From JBBRYK01 sp038237665 (GTDB lineage: Bacteria > Actinomycetota > Thermoleophilia > Gaiellales > Gaiellaceae): a stretch of DNA of 34,673 nt. This document shows, in pieces, positions 1-7,467 of this stretch (within the stretch, counting starts at the first letter, position 1; every line of letters starts with the position of its first letter). The position numbers and the translations under genes are program-made. The stretch is taken from NCBI GenBank assembly GCA_038237665.1, contig JBBRYK010000026.1, forward strand, positions 1-34,673, read 5' to 3'. Below the pieces are notes generated by a model. The model searched no databases. It saw nothing but the letters and a program-made list of their open reading frames with translations, and was not told where the DNA came from.

Positions 1-139
<139 letters not shown>

Positions 140-162
140 TGGTTGTCATCCGGTGCCAAATC

Positions 163-246
163 GGCATCGCAAGCGATGCCTAAGGCCCGTCTTGACAGCT
201 TGTCCACTTTGAGCTTGAGCTCAAAGGTCATCCCCGAAGGGATGAC
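163..246 (-). other. Three tetraloop hairpins in the rRNA leader
   Basis: Between boxA and the 16S gene lie three perfect hairpins: GGCATCG-CAAG-CGATGCC (163-180), CTTTGAGC-TTGA-GCTCAAAG (207-226) and GTCATCCC-CGAA-GGGATGAC (227-246; on the transcribed strand the loop is TTCG). The last two are directly adjacent and could stack. They lie in the transcribed pre-16S leader and are presumably structural or RNase-processing elements. A pairing partner beyond the 16S 3' end cannot be examined here. Confidence 0.6.
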
Positions 247-318
247 GGGTAATTGAATCCTCTCAGGCGCCGGCTAGGCCGGAGCCGTCGAGGGGCTCGA
301 CGTAATTACACGCTGTTG

Positions 319-330
319 AGTTTTCAAAGA
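319..330 (-). promoter_or_regulatory. boxA-like antitermination element of the rRNA leader
   Basis: On the minus strand the leader reads TCTTTGAAAACT followed by CAACAGCGTG, very close to the conserved leader element of actinobacterial rRNA operons (CTTTGAGAACTCAACAGCGTG type). In this family the element recruits NusB/NusE and associated factors for antitermination and pre-rRNA folding. It lies about 180 bases upstream of the 16S start, and downstream of a terminator-like hairpin. Confidence 0.75.
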
Positions 331-351
331 CCGTGCCGCTCGGCCGGCCAT

Positions 352-379
352 AAAAAAGCCCCCGGCTCGCGCCAGAGGC
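352..379 (-). terminator. Intrinsic terminator between the rrn promoter and boxA
   Basis: On the minus strand a 9-bp stem (GCCTCTGGC / GCCGGGGGC, two G-U pairs) is closed by a GCGA tetraloop and followed by six T residues. It could end the tyrS transcript, whose stop codon is about 130 bases upstream. The only good promoter for the rRNA operon also lies upstream of it, so it equally sits inside the rRNA leader. It could then act as an attenuator or as the end of a roughly 125-nt small RNA. Confidence 0.8.
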
Positions 380-482
380 CTCCAGATGCTCGGATGAAAC
401 GTCGTATCCGGTTGCGTCCGAAGGCGCTCCAGTGGTCGAGTTGCAGGACTTTCCTACAGCCACCCGTCTGGGCGGCTCGGGA

Positions 483-510
483 ATGATAGCAACGCGTAGG
501 CGAGTGTCAA
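483..510 (-). promoter_or_regulatory. Sigma-70-type promoter, probably of the rRNA operon
   Basis: The minus strand has TTGACA (510-505), a 16-base spacer and TATCAT (488-483), the best -35/-10 pair seen in the window. The -35 hexamer contains the TGA stop codon of tyrS (509-507), so promoter and coding end overlap. Transcription would start near base 476 and give a leader of about 335 nt before 16S. Confidence 0.8.
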
Positions 511-1649
511 GCCGGAAACCGCATGAATCGGCGCTTCCCGGCCTGGACCAGCGCTCCCTCGAGCCGAGCGCGCGGCACATCCAGGTCACTCACGACCTCC
601 CCGTCGATGCGCACGCCGCCCTGACCGATCAGGCGCCTCGCCTCGGACGTCGACGCAACCCCCAGCCGGTCGACCAAGAGGGCCGGCAGATGCACCGGGT
701 CGCCGGCGGGCAGCTCGCCTGCGGGAACCTCCGCCGGCGCCTCGCCGCGCCGCACCACGCGGGTGAAGTGCTCCTCCGCCGCTCGCGCCGCCTCCTCCCC
801 GTGAGCGCGCCGCACGATGAACCGGGCGAGCTCCAGCTTCGCTTCCAGTGGATCCCCGGCGGGCGGCGGGCTCTGCAGGACGAGCTCGTACCACTGCGGT
901 AGCAGCCCGTCGGAGATCCGCATCGCCTTTCCGAACTGCTCGTTCGGGTCCTCGACGAGCGCGATGTAGTTGCCCCGCGAGCCGCTCATCTTCTCCCCGT
1001 CCCACGAGAGCAGGAGCGGCACGGTCAGAGCGACCTGAGGCTCGAGCCCGTATGCCTGCATCACCTCGCGCCCCGCGAGCAGGTTGTACAGCTGGTCGGT
1101 CCCGCCCAGCTCGATGTCCGCCTCGACTGCGACCGAGTCGTAGGCCTGCATCAGCGGGTAGAGGAGCTCCGAGACCGAGATCGGCTCCTGTGCGGCATAC
1201 CGCTTGGCAAAGTCGTCTCGCTCCAGGATGCGCGCGACCGTGATCGTGCGCGCCAGGCCGACCACGTCCGCATAGGACAGCTTCGACAGCCACTCGCCGT
1301 TGAAGCGCACCTCGGTGCGCTCCGGGATCAGGATCGTGTAGGCGGCCTCGAAGAAGCGCTCGGCCATCCGATCGATCTCCTCGTCTGCGATCACCGGGCG
1401 TTCGGCCGACCGGCCCGAGGGATCTCCGATGCGGGTCGTGTAGTCGCCGACGATCAGGACTCCGGTGTGCCCTTCGTCCTGGAAGGCACGCATGCGCTGG
1501 AGCGGGATGCCGTTCCCCAGCGTGATGTGCGGCGCAGTGACGTCGATCCCGAGCTTCACCCGGAGCGGGCGCTCGAGGGCCAGCTTGCGCTCGAGCTCAC
1601 CCGCGGGCAGCACGTCGACGGCGTTACGAGTGAGGTCGGCAAGGGCCAT
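507..1649 (-). CDS. tyrS: Tyrosyl-tRNA synthetase
   Basis: Charges tRNA-Tyr with tyrosine in the cytoplasm using ATP. The 380-residue product is a class I synthetase: the HIGH signature appears as HITLG (41-45) and the KMSKS loop as KMSGS (220-224). The tyrosine-site segment GGTDQLYNLL is near residue 182, and an S4-type RNA-binding domain occupies about the last 55 residues (ending in VQAGKRRFMRF). Length and motifs fit the TyrZ-like bacterial subgroup rather than the longer E. coli form. The ATG at 1649 has no Shine-Dalgarno sequence; TAGAGT ends 10 bases upstream, suggesting a nearly leaderless mRNA. The gene is divergent from the penicillin-binding protein gene, and the rRNA operon follows it. 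Confidence 0.96.
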   Translation of the reverse strand: MALADLTRNAVDVLPAGELERKLALERPLRVKLGIDVTAPHITLGNGIPLQRMRAFQDEGHTGVLIVGDYTTRIGDPSGRSAERPVIADEEIDRMAERFFEAAYTILIPERTEVRFNGEWLSKLSYADVVGLARTITVARILERDDFAKRYAAQEPISVSELLYPLMQAYDSVAVEADIELGGTDQLYNLLAGREVMQAYGLEPQVALTVPLLLSWDGEKMSGSRGNYIALVEDPNEQFGKAMRISDGLLPQWYELVLQSPPPAGDPLEAKLELARFIVRRAHGEEAARAAEEHFTRVVRRGEAPAEVPAGELPAGDPVHLPALLVDRLGVASTSEARRLIGQGGVRIDGEVVSDLDVPRARLEGALVQAGKRRFMRFPA

Positions 1650-1659
1650 GGGAAAACGG

Positions 1660-1665
1660 ACTCTA
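1660..1665 (-). promoter_or_regulatory. -10 element of tyrS (near-leaderless)
   Basis: TAGAGT on the minus strand ends 10 bases before the tyrS ATG. No ribosome-binding site lies between them, so transcription would begin only a few bases upstream of the start codon. A divergent TACAAT (1670-1675, plus strand) lies immediately beside it. Confidence 0.5.
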
Positions 1666-1669
1666 GCGT

Positions 1670-1675
1670 TACAAT
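1670..1675 (+). promoter_or_regulatory. -10 element of the penicillin-binding protein gene
   Basis: TACAAT on the plus strand is followed after 6 bases by an in-frame GTT (1682) and after 9 bases by CTG (1685). That spacing matches the leaderless promoters elsewhere in this window, although no ATG, GTG or TTG is present at the expected position. Confidence 0.45.
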
Positions 1676-1684
1676 CCGTCGGTT

Positions 1685-4120
1685 CTGCTGCGGTTTCGTC
1701 GTGGGAACAGAGCGCCTAAGCGGCGCCGGATCCGGAAGCTTCGACTCCTCGGGATCGTCGCCGTCCTCGGTGTCCTAGGGCTGGCCTCGTTCAGCTTCGG
1801 CCTGCTCTCCGCGTTCGCCCGGAAGATCCCGGCCTGCGACCCCGCCCATCGCCTCGTCGTCCGCGACGGGTACGTCTACGCCTCGAACGGGAAGACCGTG
1901 CTCACGGTGTTGCGCGGCTCCGAGAGCCGCGTCCGGGTCGGCTACGACCAGATCTCGGACTCCATGAAGCAGGCGATCGTCTCGATCGAGGACAAGCGCT
2001 TCTTCGAGCACCGCGGGATCGACATTCACGGCATCGTCCGCGCCGGCTGGGCCGACCTGACCCACCAGAAGGTCGTCCAGGGCGCCTCCACGATCACGCA
2101 GCAGTTCGTGAAGAACACCTGCGGGCGCAGGGAGCATTCGATCGCGAGGAAGCTGACCGAGGCACTCCTGGCCGTCCAACTCGAGCGGAAGTGGTCGAAG
2201 GAGAAGATCCTCACCGCCTACCTGAACACGATCTACTTCGGCAACGGCGCCTACGGCGTGCAGCGCGCGGCGTATGCCTACTTCGGGCACGGGGCCTTCA
2301 AGCTGACGCTGCCCGAGTCAGCCCTCCTCGCGGGCATCCCCGCCGACCCGACCCTCTACGACCCGATCGCGAACCCGCGCATCGCCCGGGCCCGGCGCAA
2401 CCTCGTCCTCCGCGCCATGCTCGATCAGAACAAGATCACGCGCGCGCAGTACGCGGTCGCCACGGACGCCCCGCTACCGCGCCACGTGGGGTTGCCGCAG
2501 GCGGTGGGTCAGGCCCAGTACTTCACCAACTACGTCAAGCAGCAGCTCGTCGACAGCAAGGACTACGGCGCGGAAAAGGTCTTCGGCGGTGGCTTGCGGG
2601 TCGTGACCTCGATCGACCTCGACGTCCAGCAACTCGCCCGCAAAGCGATCTCCCAGGTGCTGCCGGACCCGAAGGGGCCCTCCGCCGCCCTGGTCGCGAT
2701 CGACCCGAGAGACGGCCGCGTGCTGGCGATGATCGGAGGACGAAGCTTCCGCAAGAGCCAGTTCAACCTCGCCGTGCAGGGCGAGCGGCAGCCCGGCTCC
2801 TCGTTCAAGCCCTTCGTGCTCGCGACCGCGCTGCAGCAGGGGATCTCGCCGACGACGACCTTCGAGTCGAAGCTGGTGACGATTCCCTACGACAACAAGC
2901 TCTGGACCGTGCGCAACTACGAGGGCTCGTATCTGGGGACGATCGATCTGGCGACGGCGACGGCCGTCTCCGACAACGCCGTCTACGCGCAGCTGACCCG
3001 ACTCGTCGAGCCCAAGGCGGTTGCCGCAACCGCGCACGAGCTCGGCATCTCGAGTGCGCTCGCCAACTACCTCGCCATCGGGCTGGGCGGCGAGGCCGTG
3101 AACCCGCTCGAGATGGCGCGGGCATTCGCGTCGTTTGCGAACGACGGCAGGCGGGTGGACGGCACGATTCTCGGCAACCACCCCCGGGCGATCCTCTCGA
3201 TCAACGGCAAGGAGAACCGACCTCGGGAGCACGAGGGCATGACGTCCAACAGCGCGGCGATCCTGAACTCGATCCTTCAGAGCGTCGTCACGAGCGGGAC
3301 CGGGCACCGCGCCCAGCTCGCCGACGGGCGGCCGGCCGCCGGCAAGACGGGCACGACGGAGAACTACGGCGACGCCTGGTTCGTCGGTTACACGCCGCAG
3401 CTCGCGGTTGCGGTCTGGGTCGGCTACCCGGACCGGCTCAAGCCGATGGAGACCGAGTACCAGGGCGGGCCGGTCGCGGGGGGCACCTTCCCCGCGCTGA
3501 TCTGGAAGACCTTCATGGAGAAGGCTCTCCCGTACCTGCACGACCAGCCCGAGAGCTTCCCCTCGCCCGCGTACCCGGGAGACCAGACGGAGCGGCTGGC
3601 CCTTCGCGAGGGCCATTACGCACTCGACAACACCGGCTACTGCCGCCACACGATCACGGTTGCGTTCTTCGCCGGCTCCACCCCGGCCCGTAACGCGAAC
3701 TGCAAGCCGAACGAGGTCGAGGTCCCGTACGTCGTCGGTCAGTCGCGCGCGCGCGCGGTCGCACGCCTGAAGGAGCAGCCGCTGACCGCGACGTTCATCT
3801 ACAAACCCGCGCTGCCACGGCAGGCACTGGACGTGGTCGCCGGCCAGATTCCCGCGCGCGGGACGCTCTCCTCATTCGACGAGGTCAAGCTCGTGCTCCC
3901 GAAGGCGCTTCACGGCGTCGTCCCTCGGCTCGTCGGGCTCAGCTCGGTCGAAGCCCAGGCACGGGTGCGCGAGCTGCACATGCAGCCCCATGTGAGCGGG
4001 GACGTCATCCGGCTGAACTCCTTCAAGACCCGGGTCGTGCGCCAGATCCCGCGGCCGGGCGTCGCCGCGGCCCCCGGCCTCGACGTCACCCTGTTCGTAG
4101 CGGACGGGAGAGGTACCTAG
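1685..4120 (+). CDS. Class A penicillin-binding protein (GT51 transglycosylase/transpeptidase) with two PASTA domains
   Basis: Polymerises and cross-links peptidoglycan on the outer face of the membrane. In order: an Arg-rich cytoplasmic tail, a membrane segment (LLGIVAVLGVLGLASFSFG), a GT51 domain (EDKRFFEHRG, QGASTITQQ, RKLTEA), a transpeptidase domain (SSFK with the nucleophile codon at 2798, SDN, KTGTT), and two C-terminal PASTA repeats beginning VPYVVGQ and VPRLVGL. The frame is open from the TAG at 1664, but the first GTG is at 1898, well inside the protein and after the membrane segment. The true start must be upstream and non-standard. CTG at 1685, 9 bases after TACAAT, is my choice (811 residues); GTT 1682 and CTG 1688 are alternatives. 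A conventional call would start at 1898 and lose the anchor. The 3' end overlaps the convergent glycosylase gene by 35 bases. Confidence 0.9.
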   Translation: MLRFRRGNRAPKRRRIRKLRLLGIVAVLGVLGLASFSFGLLSAFARKIPACDPAHRLVVRDGYVYASNGKTVLTVLRGSESRVRVGYDQISDSMKQAIVSIEDKRFFEHRGIDIHGIVRAGWADLTHQKVVQGASTITQQFVKNTCGRREHSIARKLTEALLAVQLERKWSKEKILTAYLNTIYFGNGAYGVQRAAYAYFGHGAFKLTLPESALLAGIPADPTLYDPIANPRIARARRNLVLRAMLDQNKITRAQYAVATDAPLPRHVGLPQAVGQAQYFTNYVKQQLVDSKDYGAEKVFGGGLRVVTSIDLDVQQLARKAISQVLPDPKGPSAALVAIDPRDGRVLAMIGGRSFRKSQFNLAVQGERQPGSSFKPFVLATALQQGISPTTTFESKLVTIPYDNKLWTVRNYEGSYLGTIDLATATAVSDNAVYAQLTRLVEPKAVAATAHELGISSALANYLAIGLGGEAVNPLEMARAFASFANDGRRVDGTILGNHPRAILSINGKENRPREHEGMTSNSAAILNSILQSVVTSGTGHRAQLADGRPAAGKTGTTENYGDAWFVGYTPQLAVAVWVGYPDRLKPMETEYQGGPVAGGTFPALIWKTFMEKALPYLHDQPESFPSPAYPGDQTERLALREGHYALDNTGYCRHTITVAFFAGSTPARNANCKPNEVEVPYVVGQSRARAVARLKEQPLTATFIYKPALPRQALDVVAGQIPARGTLSSFDEVKLVLPKALHGVVPRLVGLSSVEAQARVRELHMQPHVSGDVIRLNSFKTRVVRQIPRPGVAAAPGLDVTLFVADGRGT

Positions 4121-4652
4121 ACCCCTCGAGCGCGTAACGCCAGGGCAGCTCTGCCGCCCGGGTGATCCCGATCCGGGGGCCGGTCACAATCGGGACCTCG
4201 CGTGCGCGCGCGTCAACCTGGAACGGCGGCGCGTCGAGCCGGAGCCCGTCGTGAGCCCGCGTCACCCCGAGGGCCTGGCAGAGCCGGCCCGGCCCGGCGC
4301 AGAGGAGGCGGGGGTCGCCGAGGCCGCGCCGCGCCCGCATCTCGTCGACCCCGTGCGTCGGCTCGAGCGCGCGGAGGAGCACCGCGCTGGCCCTGCCCTC
4401 CTCCCCTGTGACGACGTTCAGGCACCAGTGGATCCCGTATGAGCGGTAGACGTACGCCTGCCCGCCCGGCCCGAACATGGAGGCGTTCCGGGGAGTCAGA
4501 CCCCGGAACCCATGGCTCGCCGGCTCCTCCTGGTCGTAGGCCTCGACCTCGACGATCGCCCCGCCCACGCCGTCGACGAGCAGCGTCGCGCCGATCAGCT
4601 CCCGCGCCACGTCGTGGACGTCGCGGGCGAAGAAGTCAGCTCCGAGCAGCAC
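4086..4652 (-). CDS. Alkyladenine (3-methyladenine) DNA glycosylase, AAG/Mpg family
   Basis: Removes alkylated purines such as 3-methyladenine from DNA, starting base-excision repair. The 188-residue product shows the family signature: VEVEAYDQEEPASHG, with the catalytic Glu at about residue 37 (human AAG E125), TPRNASMFGPGGQAYVYRSY, and the C-terminal GPRIGITRAAELPWRY. The start is GTG at 4652, chosen because homology begins there (LLGADFFARDVHDVA). The open frame upstream to 4931 is the shadow of the MFS gene. The start overlaps the end of the MFS gene by 17 bases, so the two are probably co-transcribed and coupled. The stop lies inside the 3' end of the convergent penicillin-binding protein gene. 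Confidence 0.9.
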   Translation of the reverse strand: MLLGADFFARDVHDVARELIGATLLVDGVGGAIVEVEAYDQEEPASHGFRGLTPRNASMFGPGGQAYVYRSYGIHWCLNVVTGEEGRASAVLLRALEPTHGVDEMRARRGLGDPRLLCAGPGRLCQALGVTRAHDGLRLDAPPFQVDARAREVPIVTGPRIGITRAAELPWRYALEGSRYLSRPLRTG

Positions 4653-5790
4653 GCCGGTGGCGCAGGATCTCCGGGATCGCGGCGACGAGCGCGAGAGTCC
4701 CCACGACGCAAGCGATCCCGCCCGAGACGACCGAGAAGCGCAGGCTGGTGAACGAGGCGAGCACGCCGGCCTCGACGTTCCCCAGCGTCGGTGCGCTCGC
4801 CACCTGGGCGAGCTCGATGCCGGACACGCGCCCCCGCATCGAGTCCGGGGTCGCCTCGAGCACGATCGTCGAGCGGAGTGCGGCGCTGACGAAGTCGGCG
4901 GCGCCGGCAAGCGCGAGGAAGAGCAGCGCAAGCCAGAGCGCGTTGGCGAACCCGAACCCGGTGATCGCCACGCCCCAGACCGCCGCGAAGGCGGCCACGA
5001 CGGCGAAGGCCGGGAAGAGCGCGGAGGGCATCCCGAAGATCATCGCGTTGGTGTCGAGCAGGAAGATGCCCATCACGACCCGCTGACGCCGGACGAACCG
5101 GAAGCCTTCGAGCAGCGAGCGAAGGCCCGGTTTGTCTGCCTCTGCGTCCGGCGGGATCGCCGGCAGCAGCGCGATCGCAATGATCGAAGCAGCGAAGGTG
5201 CCGAAGTCGATCAGATAGGTGGTCGTCAGGCCGAACGCGGCGATGAGGACACCGCCGACCGCAGGCCCCACTACGGCGCCGAGGTTCGAATAGACGCTGT
5301 TCAGGGCGACGGCCGCCGTCAACTGGTCGGCGGGAACGATTCGCGGCGTCAGGGACCGAAGCGCAGGCGAGCCGAGACACCAGAAGGCCGCGCCTAGAAA
5401 GGAAAGCGCGTAGAGGGCCCAGACCCGTGGCTGCGCGAGCGCGGCGTTCCCGGCCAGCAGGAGCGAGACGAAGGCGAAGCCGATCTCGGTCACGAGGATG
5501 AGCCGCCTGCGGTCGACGGCATCGGCGATCGTCCCGCCGATCAGCGCCAGCGTCAGGAGCGGCACCAGGTCGCAGAACGCCAGCAGCCCGACCTGCAGCG
5601 TCGAGTGGGTCAGCTGGTAGAGCTGATACGGGATCCCAACGAAGCTGATCATGCTCCCGAGCAGCGAGATCGCCTGCCCGAGCCAGAGCCGGCGGAAGTC
5701 GCGCAGCCGGAACGGACGCACGTCGACGAGGAGGCGGGCGAGCAGCCCGGGCCGCTCCAGCGGGGGCGGTTCGAAGTGCGGCTCGGTCAC
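4636..5790 (-). CDS. MFS transporter, EntS/MFS_3-like, internally shortened
   Basis: A multi-spanning inner-membrane protein resembling enterobactin-exporter-type MFS proteins. The amphipathic start RLRDFRRLWLGQAISLLGS (about 28-46), the loop GGTIADAVDRRRL (85-97) and DSMRGRVSGIE after the last loop are typical. Start is GTG at 5790. At 384 residues it is shorter than the usual 400-430. The sequence passes from ALFPAFAV (257-264) almost directly to AVWGVAI (270-276), where relatives normally have about 40 more residues carrying one helix and the basic GRVRR-type loop. This looks like an in-frame deletion and may impair function. The substrate cannot be predicted. The downstream glycosylase gene overlaps its end. 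Confidence 0.85.
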   Translation of the reverse strand: MTEPHFEPPPLERPGLLARLLVDVRPFRLRDFRRLWLGQAISLLGSMISFVGIPYQLYQLTHSTLQVGLLAFCDLVPLLTLALIGGTIADAVDRRRLILVTEIGFAFVSLLLAGNAALAQPRVWALYALSFLGAAFWCLGSPALRSLTPRIVPADQLTAAVALNSVYSNLGAVVGPAVGGVLIAAFGLTTTYLIDFGTFAASIIAIALLPAIPPDAEADKPGLRSLLEGFRFVRRQRVVMGIFLLDTNAMIFGMPSALFPAFAVVAAFAAVWGVAITGFGFANALWLALLFLALAGAADFVSAALRSTIVLEATPDSMRGRVSGIELAQVASAPTLGNVEAGVLASFTSLRFSVVSGGIACVVGTLALVAAIPEILRHRRAARS

Positions 5791-5834
5791 CGCGGGGAGT
5801 CTGCTTCAAACCGCCGAACGCTCGCCCGCACCTC

Positions 5835-5874
5835 TGTCCAGTACGGACACGTCGTGGGTCTGTCCCCCCACATG
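5835..5874. repeat. Dispersed intergenic element, single-arm copy
   Basis: The sequence has TGTCC-5 bases-GGACA (5835-5849), then GGGTCTGTCCCCCCACATG (5856-5874). The 30 bases 5845-5874 match 20112-20141 at 27 of 30 positions, with 19 identical at the right end. It lies in the gap between the MFS gene and the RemA-like gene, where nothing else is recognisable. Related elements are at 20006-20141 and 27049-27191. Confidence 0.7.
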
Positions 5875-5952
5875 TCCAAAACGGCCGTTCCGAGGGCCAG
5901 TTACGGCTCAACCAGGTCAATCTTCCGGCTGCGGGCGGGCGGCGGCTGGCTA

Positions 5953-6312
5953 CTAGAAGAGCTTTTCGGCCTCGGCCGGCCGCGACGTCGACTCCAGCAG
6001 CCGGCGGGCGCGGCGGCCGAGGTCGTTCAGGTCGACGCGCCCCTCCTCGGCCTGCTTGGCCAGCCGCTCGGCGAGATCGATCGCCTGGTCGATCAGCGGC
6101 GAGCCCGCGCCGGCCGCCTCCTCACCCATGTCGTGCAGGATCGTGCGCTCGGTCCGCGAGGCGACGATCGGCTCGGCAACCCCCTCGATCCAGACCTTCG
6201 TCCGGTTACCGCCGCCGCGGCCGTCGGTGATCGGCTCGAGCGCGTAGATCCGGTCGGCGCGGGCGTACTTCCCGTAGCCGAGGAAGACCATCTTCGGGCG
6301 GCCCTCCGCCAT
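5953..6312 (-). CDS. Small protein, possibly RemA/DUF370-like
   Basis: A 119-residue protein. Residues about 8-20 (VFLGYGKYARADR) and the following IYALEPI, then ERTILHDM, resemble the GFGN..ANRIIAI and HVILSA segments of RemA/DUF370 proteins, small oligomeric DNA-binding regulators. The similarity is from memory of the family and is weak. The C-terminal half (SPLIDQAIDLAERLAK...LNDLGRRARRLLES) is predicted helical and is not part of a normal RemA protein. ATG start at 6312, 21 bases after the DegT-type aminotransferase stop, so it is the last gene of the seven-gene operon. A hypothetical protein of different function remains possible. Confidence 0.75.
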   Translation of the reverse strand: MAEGRPKMVFLGYGKYARADRIYALEPITDGRGGGNRTKVWIEGVAEPIVASRTERTILHDMGEEAAGAGSPLIDQAIDLAERLAKQAEEGRVDLNDLGRRARRLLESTSRPAEAEKLF

Positions 6313-6333
6313 GGGTGGATTATCGCGCGCGGA

Positions 6334-7467
6334 TCAGGCGGACGCGAGTGCGGCGCGCAGCGCTTCGACGACGTACTCCTGATCCTCTGCGGACAGGCGC
6401 GTGTGGAACGGGAGGGCGAACGTGCGCCGGCTCAGGTCCTCGGAGACCGGGCACATGCCTTCGGCGAACCCATAGCGCTCGCGCATGTAGGCCTGGAGGT
6501 GGACCGAGGGGAGGTACCGGGCGGAAGCGACGCCCCGCTCCTGGAGGCCCGAGATCACGCGCTCGCGGTCGAGTCCGGCGTCGAGTGAGACGACGTAGAC
6601 GAACCACGATCGGACGTGGTCCGCGTCGTCCTCCAGCGGCGCCTCGACCCCTTCGACGTTGCGAAGGAGAGCCGCATATCGCCCCGCAACCCCGTGGCGG
6701 AGCGCGAGGATCTCCTCGAGCTTCTCGAGCTGCCCGGTGCCGAGCGCCGCGGAGACGTCGTCCAGGCGGTAGTTGTAGCCGAGCTGGGCGTGGTCGAGCC
6801 AGCCGCCCGAGTCGGCGCGGCCCTGGTTCCGGAGCGAGGCGAGCTGACGCCAGTCGTCTTCCGAGGCGGTCGTGACGGCACCGCCCTCCCCGGTCGTCAT
6901 CTGTTTGTTGGGGTAGAAGGCGAAGGCCGCCAGGTGCCCGTGCGAGCCGATCAGCGCACCCTTGTAGCGAGCGCCGAGCGCCTCGCACGAATCCTCGACG
7001 AGCACCAGCCCGTGCTGCTCGCAGATCGTCTTGATCTCGTCGAGCTCGCAGGGGTAGCCGTAGATGTCGACGGCGACAACGGCCTTCGTCCGCTCGGTCA
7101 CCGCCGCCTCGACCGCAGCCGGATCGAGGTTGCAGGTCAGCGGGTCGACGTCCGCGAAGACGGGAGCGGCACCCTCGTAGATCGCGCAATTCGCGGAGGC
7201 GACGAACGAGTAGGGCGACGTGATCACCTCGTCGCCCGGCCCGACGCCGGCGAGCCTCATGCACAGGTGCAGTCCAGCCGTGCCGCTCGAGACGGCCGCG
7301 CAGTGCTGCGCGCCGACCGCCTCCGCAAACAGCTCCTCGAAGCGCGGCCCTGCAGGCCCCAGTGAGAGGCGCCCGGAGCGCAGCACCTCGAGGACGAGCT
7401 CCTCGTCGCGCTCGTCGATCCAGGGGGCGGAAAGGTGGACCTGCCGCGCCGGCGCGGCTGTGCTCAC
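6334..7467 (-). CDS. DegT/DnrJ/EryC1/StrS-family PLP aminotransferase
   Basis: A fold-type I PLP enzyme of the sugar-aminotransferase family, which converts nucleotide keto-sugars to amino-sugars for glycans or antibiotics. Of 377 residues, the Schiff-base lysine is K188 in FYPNKQMTTGEGG. SSGTAGLHL (60-68) binds the cofactor phosphate, and VEDSCEALGARYKG (157-170) contains the ring-binding Asp. The C-terminal SARYLPSVHLQAYMRERYG is typical. Start is GTG at 7467, sharing GTGA with the ilvE stop (7466-7464), so it is translationally coupled. No glycosyltransferase or nucleotide-sugar gene is nearby, so the substrate is unknown. Confidence 0.93.
   Translation of the reverse strand: MSTAAPARQVHLSAPWIDERDEELVLEVLRSGRLSLGPAGPRFEELFAEAVGAQHCAAVSSGTAGLHLCMRLAGVGPGDEVITSPYSFVASANCAIYEGAAPVFADVDPLTCNLDPAAVEAAVTERTKAVVAVDIYGYPCELDEIKTICEQHGLVLVEDSCEALGARYKGALIGSHGHLAAFAFYPNKQMTTGEGGAVTTASEDDWRQLASLRNQGRADSGGWLDHAQLGYNYRLDDVSAALGTGQLEKLEEILALRHGVAGRYAALLRNVEGVEAPLEDDADHVRSWFVYVVSLDAGLDRERVISGLQERGVASARYLPSVHLQAYMRERYGFAEGMCPVSEDLSRRTFALPFHTRLSAEDQEYVVEALRAALASA

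Noticed and set aside
380..476. T-box, RNase P-like (GGAAAGTCC) or other known structured RNA in the rrn leader
   Set aside because: The GGGTGG and GGAAAGTCC strings are isolated. The rest of the conserved T-box or RNase P core is absent, and the segment lies downstream, not upstream, of tyrS.
4653..4931. N-terminal extension of the alkyladenine glycosylase to 4931
   Set aside because: The extra residues are Ser/Arg-rich out-of-frame translation of the MFS gene; homology starts at about 4652.
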